Assembly (NCBI RefSeq): GCF_004959855.1
Contig: NZ_SPNT01000003.1
Location: 62,001 to 126,000 of the forward strand
Length of the DNA stretch: 64,000 nt
DNA from: Nitratireductor sp. XY-223
Lineage (GTDB): Bacteria; Pseudomonadota; Alphaproteobacteria; Rhizobiales; Rhizobiaceae
Reading direction: 5' to 3'
Positions 26,584 through 36,399 of this stretch are shown here, piece after piece (position 1 is the stretch's first letter; the number at the start of each line of letters is the position of its first letter). Under the pieces are notes generated by a model. It was given only the letters and a program-made list of their open reading frames with translations, made no database searches and was not told where the DNA came from. The translations under genes and the position numbers were made by a program.

Positions 26584-27012
26584 ATGAGATTCGGCTACCT
26601 GATATCGTCGTTTGTGCTGGCGCTGGCGGTTGCCGGCTGCTCGAACACGGGCGGGCAGTCGAGTTTTCTCAACTCGTTCGTCCCGCAATCGACCGGTAAA
26701 TCTTCCGTGATCGATGCGCTGAACGGCGGCATTATTGACCCGTCCGTTTCGGCACAGCTGAGCTCGGAGGACCGCATGAAGGCCCTCGAGGCCGAATATC
26801 GTGCGCTGGAAATTGCTCCGAGCGGACAGATCGTCGCATGGCAAGGCGCGCAAAGCGGCGTTTCCGGCGAGGTTTTCGCCGCGCAGCCCTATGAAGTGGG
26901 GTCCCAGAACTGCCGGCAATACGTGCACAAGGTGGTGCAGGACGGTGTGACCACGACCGCGCGCGGAACGGCCTGCCGCTCCGAGGACGGCAACTGGACG
27001 CCGCTTGTTTGA
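26584..27012 (+). CDS. Surface-antigen-like lipoprotein
   Basis: 142 residues from ATG 26584 (AAAGGCGGG upstream), beginning with a lipoprotein signal whose lipobox is VAGC followed by SNTGGQ. The C-terminal half (GSQNCRQYVHKVVQDGV, ARGTACRSEDGNWTPL) is the RT0821/Lpp0805 or 17-kDa surface antigen-like fold (COG4520). It is probably attached to the outer membrane. It lies 89 nt after feuQ, in the same direction, and may belong to that transcript. Confidence 0.82.
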   Translation: MRFGYLISSFVLALAVAGCSNTGGQSSFLNSFVPQSTGKSSVIDALNGGIIDPSVSAQLSSEDRMKALEAEYRALEIAPSGQIVAWQGAQSGVSGEVFAAQPYEVGSQNCRQYVHKVVQDGVTTTARGTACRSEDGNWTPLV

Positions 27013-27106
27013 AGCCCATAATTACAATAATTAAAGGTTGAACACCCGGCAGCCGGAAAATCGTCCGGTTCGGGGCATTTGAACAGGGTCTGACGCCTGA
27101 GCAATC

Positions 27107-28249
27107 ATGATGTTTTGGGTCTTGGCCGCCATCCTGACGGTGGCCGCCACCATTAGCCTGCTGGTGCCGCTGGCACGCAGCGCGAGCCGGCAGGACGGGA
27201 CAAATGAGCATGACGCGGAGGTCTATTACGACCAGCTGCGCGAGATCGATCGCGATATCGAATCCGGACTGATTGCCCAGGAGGAAGCAGAGTATGCCCG
27301 CGCCGAAGTCGGGCGGCGGCTGCTCAAGGCCTCCAAAACGGACTCACGGCAATCGCGGGCCCGCTCGCCTCTTTCAACGGCCGCACGCTACGTTGTGATC
27401 ATCTTCCTGCCGCTGATGGCGGTGGTCGGTTACCTTGCCGTCGGCAAGCCCGGTATGCCGGCGCAGCCGCTCGCAGGGCGTATCGAGGCGGAGCCCGACG
27501 ACGGCAACGACATCACCACCCTGGTGGCGCAGGCTGAAACCCATCTCGCCAGCAACCCGGAAGATGGCCGCGGCTGGGACGTCCTGGCCCCCATCTATCT
27601 CAACCTCGGGCGTGTTGCGGACGCCGAGACGGCCTACCGGAACGCGATCCGCCTGCTTGGTTCGACCGCGCCCCGCCAGGCCGGTCTGGGACGGGCGCTG
27701 ATTACGCAGAGCGGCGGCATCGTGACGGCCGAGGCCCAGGCCGCGTTCCAGGCCGCCGAGGAACTGGAGCCCGGCAACCCGTTGTCCTCATTCTTCCTGG
27801 CGCTCGGTCTTGCGCAGGAAGGCAGATTTGCCGAAGCCAAGCTGGCTTTCGAAAGGCTTGCCGCCAATTCCCCGCCCGACGCGCCCTGGATGCCGCAGGT
27901 GAGGGCGCATCTGCAGGGCATCGACGCGAACCTGGCGGTCGCGGGCGAGGCGGCTCCCGGTCCGGATGAAGAGGACGTGGCGGCGGCCATGGAGATGAGC
28001 TCCGAGGAGCGCTCGGAAATGATCGGCGGCATGGTCGCCGGCCTCGATGCGCGCCTGCGGGACAATCCCGATGATCTTGACGGATGGCTGCGGCTGGTTC
28101 GCTCCTACATGGTGCTTGGAGAGCCGGAAAAGGCCGGCGATGCGCTCGGCCGGGCGCTGGAGAATTTCGAGGACGGCAGCGCGGGCCGGCTGGCACTTAC
28201 CAGGGCGGCCGAGCAGTTCGGGTTGATACCGCAGAAGGTGGAACAATGA
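27107..28249 (+). CDS. ccmI: Cytochrome c-type biogenesis protein CcmI (CycH)
   Basis: 380 residues. Two membrane helices (2-22 and about 90-112) flank a cytosolic loop, then a long periplasmic TPR domain ([50 protein letters not shown]). CcmI holds apocytochrome c and presents it to CcmF/CcmH for haem attachment. First gene of ccmI-E-F-H; the same order after feuPQ is known in Rhizobium leguminosarum. Its stop overlaps the ccmE start (ATGA). Confidence 0.93.
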   Translation: MMFWVLAAILTVAATISLLVPLARSASRQDGTNEHDAEVYYDQLREIDRDIESGLIAQEEAEYARAEVGRRLLKASKTDSRQSRARSPLSTAARYVVIIFLPLMAVVGYLAVGKPGMPAQPLAGRIEAEPDDGNDITTLVAQAETHLASNPEDGRGWDVLAPIYLNLGRVADAETAYRNAIRLLGSTAPRQAGLGRALITQSGGIVTAEAQAAFQAAEELEPGNPLSSFFLALGLAQEGRFAEAKLAFERLAANSPPDAPWMPQVRAHLQGIDANLAVAGEAAPGPDEEDVAAAMEMSSEERSEMIGGMVAGLDARLRDNPDDLDGWLRLVRSYMVLGEPEKAGDALGRALENFEDGSAGRLALTRAAEQFGLIPQKVEQ

Positions 28250-28689
28250 CTCGCAAACAAAAACGGCTGGCGGTCATCGCCGGCGGCGTCGGCGTCATAG
28301 GCGTCGCCGTTCTGCTGGTGCTTTTCGCCCTGCAGGAGCAGATCGTCTATTTTCACTCGCCGACCGACATCGCCGAAAAACAGGTCAGCCCCGGCACCCG
28401 CATCCGGCTCGGCGGTCTTGTCGCCGAAAACTCGGTGACGCGCGGCCAGGGAACGGAAGTTGCGTTCGCCGTGACCGACACGGCAAACACTGTCAATATC
28501 ACCTATAACGGCATCCTGCCGGACCTTTTCCGGGAGGGGCAGGGGGTCGTCGTCGAGGGTGCGTTCCAGCCCGGCAATACCCGGTTCGTCGCAGATACCG
28601 TCCTCGCCAAGCACGACGAAACCTATATGCCGAAGGAAGTCGCCGACAGCCTGAAGGAGCAGGGTGTCTGGCAGGGCGATGGGGAGTAG
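28246..28689 (+). CDS. ccmE: Haem chaperone CcmE (CycJ)
   Basis: 147 residues with one N-terminal membrane anchor ([22 protein letters not shown]) and a periplasmic OB fold. The haem-binding motif is AKHDETYMP, with His covalently binding haem before transfer to apocytochrome c. ATG 28246 overlaps the ccmI stop; the track frame begins upstream inside ccmI and is not the start. Confidence 0.95.
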   Translation: MTRKQKRLAVIAGGVGVIGVAVLLVLFALQEQIVYFHSPTDIAEKQVSPGTRIRLGGLVAENSVTRGQGTEVAFAVTDTANTVNITYNGILPDLFREGQGVVVEGAFQPGNTRFVADTVLAKHDETYMPKEVADSLKEQGVWQGDGE

Positions 28690-28698
28690 GACCGCACG

Positions 28699-30681
28699 AT
28701 GATCGTCGAACTCGGCCACTACGCGCTTGTCATGGCACTCGCCGTCGCGCTGCTGCAATCGGTGCTGCCCGTCATCGGTTCGGTCCGCCAGGATGCCGGG
28801 CTGATGGCGATGGCGCCTGCGGCCGCCGTCACCTCTTTCTTTCTGGTGCTATTGGCTTTTGCCGCGCTGACGGCTTCCTATGTCACGTCCGATTTCTCGG
28901 TGCAGAATGTCTGGGAAAACTCGCATTCGCTGAAGCCGATGATCTACAAGATCTCCGGCGTGTGGGGGAACCACGAGGGCTCAATGCTGCTGTGGATCCT
29001 GATCCTGGTCTTCTTCAGCGCGCTCGTTGCCTTTTTCGGCGGCAATCTCCCGGCCGCACTGAAAGCCAATGCCCTGGCCGTGCAGGCGTGGATCACCTCG
29101 GCCTTTCTGCTGTTCGTGCTTCTGACGTCGAATCCGTTCCAGCGTCTCACCCCGGCGCCGATCGAGGGACGGGACCTTAACCCGATCCTTCAGGACGTCG
29201 GGCTCGCCATCCATCCGCCGTTGCTCTATCTCGGCTATGTCGGCTTCTCCATCTGCTTCTCATTCGCGGTGGCGGCGCTGATAGACGGGCGCATCGACGC
29301 GGCCTGGGCCCGCTGGGTGCGGCCCTGGACGCTGGCTGCTTGGACGGCGCTGACGGCCGGAATAGCCATGGGCTCCTACTGGGCCTACTACGAGCTGGGC
29401 TGGGGCGGCTGGTGGTTCTGGGACCCGGTCGAGAATGCCTCATTCATGCCCTGGCTTGCCGGCACCGCGCTGCTGCACTCCGCGCTCGTTATGGAAAAGC
29501 GCGAGGCGCTGAAAATCTGGACTGTGCTTCTCGCCATCATCACCTTCTCGCTGTCACTGCTCGGTACGTTCCTGGTGCGCTCCGGCGTTCTGACCTCGGT
29601 CCACGCCTTCGCCACCGACCCGACCCGCGGCGTATTCATCCTCGGCATCCTGGTGATTTTCATCGGCGGCGCGTTCACACTGTTTGCATTGCGCGCGCAG
29701 TCGCTCAAGCACGGAGGGCTCTTTGCTCCGGTTTCGCGCGAGGGCGCGCTCGTCCTCAACAACCTGTTCCTGACGACGGCGACGCTGACGGTCCTGGTCG
29801 GGACGCTCTATCCGCTCGTCCTCGAAGCGCTGACCGGCTCCAAGATCTCGGTCGGTCCGCCGTTCTTCAACCTGACCTTCGGCCCTTTGATGGTGCCGCT
29901 GCTGCTGGCGGTTCCCTTCGGGCCGCTGCTTGCCTGGAAGCGCGGCGACCTTCTTGCCGTGTGCCAGCGGCTCTATGCGGCCGCCGGCATATCGCTGCTG
30001 GTGGCGCTGGCGGTGGTCTATTTCTCGACCGGCGCACCGGTGATGGCGGCCCTCGGCATCGCCATCGGCGCCTGGCTCATCTGCGGCAGCCTGACGGATC
30101 TCGCCTACCGCGCCGGCGCCGGCCGTGCCGGCCTGCCGGTCATGTGGCAGCGTTTGAAGGGACTGCCGCGTTCGGCATTCGGCACGGCGCTTGCCCATTT
30201 CGGACTGGGCGTTTCCGTCATCGGGATCGTCGCCGTCACTGCCTTCTCGACTGAACAGGTGATGACCTTGAAACCGGGCGAGCAGGCGGTCAGCGGGCCG
30301 TTTGCGCTGGAGTTCGAGGGGCTGCGTCCCAACACCGGCCCCAACTACACCGAACTGCAGGGCCGCTTCGCCGTGTCCCGCGACGGCGCGCAATTTGCAA
30401 CGATCACCGCCGCAAAGCGCGTCTACACGGCGCGGCGCATGCCGACGACGGAGGCCGGAATCCTGACGATCGGGCCAAGCCAGCTTTACGTGGCGCTCGG
30501 CGACGAAACGCCGGACGGCACGGTGGTGCGGATCTGGTGGAAGCCGTGGGTGACTTTCATCTGGTTCGGGACCGTGTTCATGTCCGTCGGCGGGATTGTG
30601 TCGCTTCTTGACCGCCGCCTCAGGGTGGGTGCGCCGGCGGCGAGCAAGGCGCGCGCCGCCACCGCGGGGCAGGCGACATGA
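28699..30681 (+). CDS. ccmF: Haem lyase subunit CcmF (CycK)
   Basis: 660 residues with about 15 membrane helices. The tryptophan-rich WWD domain is clear (YELGWGGWWFWDPVENASF), as is WGNHEGSMLLWIL and the histidines that hold haem b (IHPPLLYLGYVG, MEKREALKIW region). It attaches haem to apocytochrome c at the periplasmic face together with CcmH and CcmI. The last 4 nt overlap ccmH. Confidence 0.96.
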   Translation: MIVELGHYALVMALAVALLQSVLPVIGSVRQDAGLMAMAPAAAVTSFFLVLLAFAALTASYVTSDFSVQNVWENSHSLKPMIYKISGVWGNHEGSMLLWILILVFFSALVAFFGGNLPAALKANALAVQAWITSAFLLFVLLTSNPFQRLTPAPIEGRDLNPILQDVGLAIHPPLLYLGYVGFSICFSFAVAALIDGRIDAAWARWVRPWTLAAWTALTAGIAMGSYWAYYELGWGGWWFWDPVENASFMPWLAGTALLHSALVMEKREALKIWTVLLAIITFSLSLLGTFLVRSGVLTSVHAFATDPTRGVFILGILVIFIGGAFTLFALRAQSLKHGGLFAPVSREGALVLNNLFLTTATLTVLVGTLYPLVLEALTGSKISVGPPFFNLTFGPLMVPLLLAVPFGPLLAWKRGDLLAVCQRLYAAAGISLLVALAVVYFSTGAPVMAALGIAIGAWLICGSLTDLAYRAGAGRAGLPVMWQRLKGLPRSAFGTALAHFGLGVSVIGIVAVTAFSTEQVMTLKPGEQAVSGPFALEFEGLRPNTGPNYTELQGRFAVSRDGAQFATITAAKRVYTARRMPTTEAGILTIGPSQLYVALGDETPDGTVVRIWWKPWVTFIWFGTVFMSVGGIVSLLDRRLRVGAPAASKARAATAGQAT

Positions 30682-31160
30682 AGCACCCGGCCGTCCTCAT
30701 TCTCGCTGTTCTGCTTGCGATACCGGCCCTCGTGCTGCCATCCGGCGCTGTGACGCCGGACGAGGTGCTCGACGACCCGGTGCTGGAACAGCGCGCCCGC
30801 GACATCTCCGCCGGTCTGCGCTGCCTTGTTTGCCAGAACCAGTCGATCGACGATTCCGACGCGGATCTCGCCAAGGATCTCCGGGTCCTGGTGCGGCAGC
30901 GGCTTATGGAGGGCGACAGCGACCAGGAAGTTGTCGGCTACGTGGTGTCGCGTTACGGCGAGTTCGTTCTGCTGAAGCCCCGTTTCTCGGCGCGGACGCT
31001 CGTCCTGTGGGCGACCCCGGCCGTCATACTCCTGGGCGGGCTTTTGTATCTTGTGGTCAGCGCGCGCCGGCGCAGGCCGGTCTCGGATGCCGTGCCCCTG
31101 ACGGAAGCCGAACAAGCCGATCTCCGGAAAGTTTTAAGTTCGCGTGATCACGATAGCTGA
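30678..31160 (+). CDS. ccmH: Cytochrome c maturation protein CcmH (CycL)
   Basis: 160 residues: N-terminal signal, LRCLVCQNQSIDDSDADLAKDLR with the redox CxxC that reduces apocytochrome c, and one C-terminal membrane helix (TLVLWATPAVILLGGLLYLVV). It lacks the TPR extension, which here is the separate protein CcmI. Final gene of the ccm operon. Confidence 0.95.
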   Translation: MKHPAVLILAVLLAIPALVLPSGAVTPDEVLDDPVLEQRARDISAGLRCLVCQNQSIDDSDADLAKDLRVLVRQRLMEGDSDQEVVGYVVSRYGEFVLLKPRFSARTLVLWATPAVILLGGLLYLVVSARRRRPVSDAVPLTEAEQADLRKVLSSRDHDS

Positions 31161-31204
31161 TAGTCTCGCGCCCGGATTTCAGCGCATTGACCGGGAGCAG
31201 GGAC

Positions 31205-32443
<1,239 letters not shown>

Positions 32444-32561
32444 GCGGCAAATCAGGATACAATCCGCCCTTCGCGCGGGAGAATTCCGAAGATTACAAAT
32501 TTGTCATATTTTGGATAGGCGACCGTAAGGTACGCCTCACTATCTCTTTTCATAGAGAGGG

Positions 32562-32577
32562 GACTGAACCGTCAGTC
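32562..32577 (+). promoter_or_regulatory. Short inverted repeat before the degP ribosome site
   Basis: GACTGA and TCAGTC with a 4-nt spacer end just before the AAAGGA that serves degP. It might form a small leader hairpin or an operator; the 6-bp arms make it a weak call. Confidence 0.3.
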
Positions 32578-32590
32578 AAAGGACCTTTTT

Positions 32591-34129
32591 ATGTCTAAGA
32601 GAATTTACCGCGTGACCTCCCGCCACGGTTTGCTGACCACAACAGCCGTTCTCGGCCTGGCCGCGGCGATGATGGCAAGCGGCATTCCGGCTAGAGTTCA
32701 GTCGGCATACGCCGATGCCGTAAGAGTGCAGGCTCCCGATGAGCCCGGCTTCGCAGATGTGGTCGAGGCCGTCACCCCGGCGGTCGTATCCGTTCGGGTC
32801 AAGTCCGACATCAAACCCGTTTCATCCAACAGCTTCAACTTCGGCGCGCCGGGCATGGAAAACCTGCCCGAGGACCATCCCATGCGCCGGTTCTTCCGCG
32901 AATTCGGCCAGGGCAGCCCGTTCGGTGACCGTTTCGGCGAGCGTGGCGACCAGGATCGTCCCGAGCAGCGCATGCCGCGCGCCCGCCCGGTATCGCAGGG
33001 GTCCGGTTTCTTCATTTCCGACGACGGATTCGTGGTCACCAACGCCCACGTGGTCGACAATGGGTCAGAGTTTGCCGTCGTCATGCATGACGGCACCGAG
33101 CTCGATGCCGAGCTGATCGGCAAGGACGCCCGCACCGATCTGGCTGTGCTCAAGGTCGACAGCGATCAGACCTTCACCTATGTCAGCTTCGATGATGACG
33201 ACAAGACGCGCATCGGTGACTGGGTGGTTGCCGTCGGCAACCCGTTCGGTCTCGGCGGCACCGTCACGGCCGGCATCGTATCGGCACGTGGCCGCGACAT
33301 CGGCGCCGGGCCCTATGATGATTTCATCCAGGTCGACGCGGCGGTGAACCGCGGCAACTCGGGTGGGCCGACCTTCAACCTCGAAGGCGAGGTCATCGGC
33401 GTCAATACGGCCATTTTCTCGCCCTCCGGCGGCAATGTCGGCATTGCTTTCGCGATCCCCGCATCGCTGGCAAGCGAGGTCGTTGCCGACCTGATGGACA
33501 AGGGCACGGTCGAGCGCGGCTGGCTTGGCGTGCAGATCCAGCCGGTTTCGGCCGACATCGCCGAATCGCTCGGTCTGAGTGAGGCGAAGGGCGCCCTGGT
33601 CACGGAACCGCAACCGGACTCGCCGGCACTGGAAGCCGGCCTGAAATCCGGTGATGTGGTTACGGCGGTCGACGGTGAACTGGTCGAAAGCCCGCGCGAT
33701 CTTGCCCGCAAGATTGCCGGTATCTCGCCCGGCGAAGATGCCGAAATCACCGTCTGGCGCGAAGGCGACACACGCACGCTGAAGGTCGAGATCGGCACCC
33801 TCAAGGAGCCCAAGAGGGCAGCGGCCCTTGCCGGCCCGCAGCAGAACGACACCGGTGAATCCCTTGAGGAGTTCGGTTTGACCGTAAAGCCGGCCGATGA
33901 TGGCAACGGTCTGATGATCACCAAGGTCGAGCCGGGCAGCACTGCCGCCGACCGCGGAATGCGCGAGGGCGACATCATTGTCGCCGTCAACAATACGGAT
34001 GTTCAGTCCGCCGATGACGTGGCCAAGGCAGTGGACGCTGCCACCGAGGCCGGTCGCAAGGCGGTTCTGTTTCAGCTGAGCAACCAGGACAGCAGCCGGT
34101 TTGTAGCTTTGCCGGTGTCTGTCGGTTGA
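32591..34129 (+). CDS. degP: Periplasmic serine protease DegP/HtrA (Do family)
   Basis: 512 residues with a long signal region (LLTTTAVLGLAAAMMAS). The trypsin-like domain has the His in VVTNAHVVD, Asp in ARTDLAVLKVD and Ser in NRGNSGGPTFNLEG. Two PDZ domains follow (about 305-395 and 420-505; EAGLKSGDVVTAVDGE and DRGMREGDIIVAVNN). It degrades or chaperones misfolded envelope proteins. AAAGGA precedes the ATG and a strong terminator follows. The order ccm operon, degP, two-component pair, glnE is a typical rhizobial arrangement. Confidence 0.95.
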   Translation: MSKRIYRVTSRHGLLTTTAVLGLAAAMMASGIPARVQSAYADAVRVQAPDEPGFADVVEAVTPAVVSVRVKSDIKPVSSNSFNFGAPGMENLPEDHPMRRFFREFGQGSPFGDRFGERGDQDRPEQRMPRARPVSQGSGFFISDDGFVVTNAHVVDNGSEFAVVMHDGTELDAELIGKDARTDLAVLKVDSDQTFTYVSFDDDDKTRIGDWVVAVGNPFGLGGTVTAGIVSARGRDIGAGPYDDFIQVDAAVNRGNSGGPTFNLEGEVIGVNTAIFSPSGGNVGIAFAIPASLASEVVADLMDKGTVERGWLGVQIQPVSADIAESLGLSEAKGALVTEPQPDSPALEAGLKSGDVVTAVDGELVESPRDLARKIAGISPGEDAEITVWREGDTRTLKVEIGTLKEPKRAAALAGPQQNDTGESLEEFGLTVKPADDGNGLMITKVEPGSTAADRGMREGDIIVAVNNTDVQSADDVAKAVDAATEAGRKAVLFQLSNQDSSRFVALPVSVG

Positions 34130-34183
34130 ACAGATCGGGTGGGCGGTCATTAATGTCGCCCCCGGCCAACCGCCCGATTCTGT

Positions 34184-34218
34184 GGACAGCGGGTCTCCCA
34201 TCGACCCGCTGTCCTTTT
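34184..34218 (+). terminator. Terminator of degP
   Basis: A perfect 12-bp stem GGACAGCGGGTC / GACCCGCTGTCC with a 7-nt loop is followed by TTTT, 55 nt past the degP stop. A classical intrinsic terminator that separates degP from the two-component genes. Confidence 0.88.
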
Positions 34219-34307
34219 ATTTGACGATGCTTGAGAGAACTGAAGCCAACCAGAACTGATGTCTTATGGTTTGTTTTTCCCCAGAATATTCGCCTAATAT
34301 ACCGGAT

Positions 34308-34985
34308 ATGAAGATTCTGGTTATTGAAGATGACCTTGAAGCCGCGGCTTACCTGGTGAAGGCTTTCAACGAGGCCGGCATCGTCACCGATCATGCCAGC
34401 GACGGCGACCTCGGTTATTACCTGGCGACGGAAAACAACTACGACGTCATGGTGATCGACCGCATGCTGCCCAAGCGCGACGGACTGTCGATCGTCAGCG
34501 AGCTCCGGGAAAAATCGATCGACACGCCGGTGCTGATCCTGTCGGCGCTCGGCCAGGTGGACGACCGGGTGACCGGCCTTCGTGCCGGCGGCGACGATTA
34601 TCTGCCCAAACCCTATTCCTTTTCGGAGCTGCTGGCGCGCGTCGAAGTGCTTGGACGGCGCAAGGGCATGCGCGACAACGACACCGTTTACCGGGTCGGC
34701 GATCTCGAGCTCGACCGGCTTGCCCACGAGGTGCACCGCGCCGGACAGAAGATCAACCTGCAGCCGCGCGAGTTCAGGCTGCTCGAATACCTGATGAAGC
34801 ACGCCGGGCAGGTGGTGACACGCACCATGCTGCTCGAGAATGTCTGGGATTACCACTTCGATCCCCAGACCAACGTCATCGACGTTCACATCTCCCGCCT
34901 GAGATCCAAGATCGAAAAGGGGTTCGACAAGGCGTTGCTGAGAACGGTCCGGGGTGCGGGTTACATCCTCAAAGCCGACGGTTAG
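34308..34985 (+). CDS. OmpR-family response regulator
   Basis: 225 residues: receiver with VIEDDLEAAAY, phospho-Asp in MVIDRMLPKRDG and Lys in YLPKPYSFSEL, then an OmpR winged helix (QPREFRLLEYLMKHAGQVVTR, RTVRGAGYILK). ATG 34308 starts directly at MKILVIEDD; the track start adds 14 unlikely residues. It is 7 nt upstream of its sensor kinase. Regulated genes unknown; position after degP suggests an envelope signal. Confidence 0.9.
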   Translation: MKILVIEDDLEAAAYLVKAFNEAGIVTDHASDGDLGYYLATENNYDVMVIDRMLPKRDGLSIVSELREKSIDTPVLILSALGQVDDRVTGLRAGGDDYLPKPYSFSELLARVEVLGRRKGMRDNDTVYRVGDLELDRLAHEVHRAGQKINLQPREFRLLEYLMKHAGQVVTRTMLLENVWDYHFDPQTNVIDVHISRLRSKIEKGFDKALLRTVRGAGYILKADG

Positions 34986-34992
34986 GCCGGCC

Positions 34993-36396
34993 ATGAGCCG
35001 TTTCAGAGCCCTGTTACGAACCACGGCGGTGCGCATGTCCGCGCTCTATCTGGGCCTTTTCGCCATTTGCGCCGTGGCGCTCGTCTTTTATGTCACCGAC
35101 CTGACCTCGAACCTGCTCACCTACCAGACGAAGCAGGTCGTTCAGGACGAGCTGAAGGTCCTCGGCAATTTCTACAGGCGCGGCGGCGTCTCCATGCTGA
35201 TCGGCCATATCGACCGGCGCTCGCGGGAGCCGGGCGCCAATCTCTACACCATCGCCGCGCCGAACGGCGAGATCCTCGCCGGCAATGTCGAGAGCCTGCA
35301 GACCGGCGTCCTCGAGATCGAGGGCTGGACCGAGCGACCGTTTTCCTACCGCCGCTTCTACCAACCGGAGGGCACGCCCGGCCATGCGGCCCTGGCCGAG
35401 GTGATCTTCCTGCCCAACGGCATGCGGGTGCTGGTCGGCCGGGATCTGGGCGAGCCGACGAAATTCCGCTCGATGGTGCAAAGGTCGCTCGCCATGGCGC
35501 TCGGCATCATGGTGATCGGCGCCCTGATCATCTGGTTTGTTATCGGCCGCGGCGCCCTGCAGCGCATCGACCGGGTCTCCCAGGCCAGCCAGAAGATCAT
35601 GGCCGGCGATCTGAGCCAGCGGCTTCCGGTGAGTGGATCGCATGACGAGTTCGATCGGCTGTCCGAAGCGCTCAATGCCATGCTCGGCCGCATCGACAAG
35701 CTGAACGTCGGGCTGCGCCAGGTATCCGACAACATCGCGCACGACCTCAAGACCCCGCTCACCCGGCTCCGCAACAGGGCCGAGGCCGCGCTGGCCGGCA
35801 AGGAGGACGCGGACGCATACCGCGCGGCGATGGAGGAAATGATCGAGGAATCGGATCAGCTGATCCGCACGTTCAATGCCTTGCTCATGATCTCCCGCGT
35901 GGAAGCCGGCGCCGCGGTGGCCGAGCTGAGCGAGGTGGATCTCACCCAGATCGCACACGATGCAGAAGAACTCTACGAGCCGGTCGCCGAGGAGGCGGGC
36001 GTTCGCCTGGTCACCGAAATCGGGGACGGCATAAAGGTAACCGGCAACCGTGAGCTGATCGGCCAGGCGCTCACCAACCTGATCGACAACGCGATCAAAT
36101 ACTGCACGGACGGCAAGGGCCCGCCCGAGGTGGAACTGCGGCTTGGCCGCGAGGACGAAACCGTCGTCCTTTCCGTGCTCGACAACGGGCCGGGCATACC
36201 GGAAAACATGCGCGACGACGTCGTGAAGCGGTTTGTACGGCTCGACGAAAGCCGCACGAAACCCGGCACCGGACTTGGCCTCAGCCTCGTCGAAGCGATC
36301 ATGGGGCTGCATGGCGGCCGCCTGGAGCTTGTCAATTGCGATCGGAGCGAGCAATGTGGATTGTGCGCCCGGATGGTGTTTGACAGGCGGAGTTAG
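34993..36396 (+). CDS. Sensor histidine kinase partner
   Basis: 467 residues. Two membrane helices (about 14-36 and 166-188) enclose a periplasmic domain of about 130 residues, followed by HAMP (RIDRVSQASQKIMAGDLSQRL), HisKA with the His in NIAHDLKTPLTRLRNRAE and a HATPase domain (NLIDNAIKYC, LDNGPGIPENM, GTGLGLSLVEAIMGLHGG). ATG 34993 is chosen, 7 nt after the response regulator. The end is only 3 nt before the glnE start, so glnE may be cotranscribed. Confidence 0.9.
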   Translation: MSRFRALLRTTAVRMSALYLGLFAICAVALVFYVTDLTSNLLTYQTKQVVQDELKVLGNFYRRGGVSMLIGHIDRRSREPGANLYTIAAPNGEILAGNVESLQTGVLEIEGWTERPFSYRRFYQPEGTPGHAALAEVIFLPNGMRVLVGRDLGEPTKFRSMVQRSLAMALGIMVIGALIIWFVIGRGALQRIDRVSQASQKIMAGDLSQRLPVSGSHDEFDRLSEALNAMLGRIDKLNVGLRQVSDNIAHDLKTPLTRLRNRAEAALAGKEDADAYRAAMEEMIEESDQLIRTFNALLMISRVEAGAAVAELSEVDLTQIAHDAEELYEPVAEEAGVRLVTEIGDGIKVTGNRELIGQALTNLIDNAIKYCTDGKGPPEVELRLGREDETVVLSVLDNGPGIPENMRDDVVKRFVRLDESRTKPGTGLGLSLVEAIMGLHGGRLELVNCDRSEQCGLCARMVFDRRS

Positions 36397-36399
36397 GAT

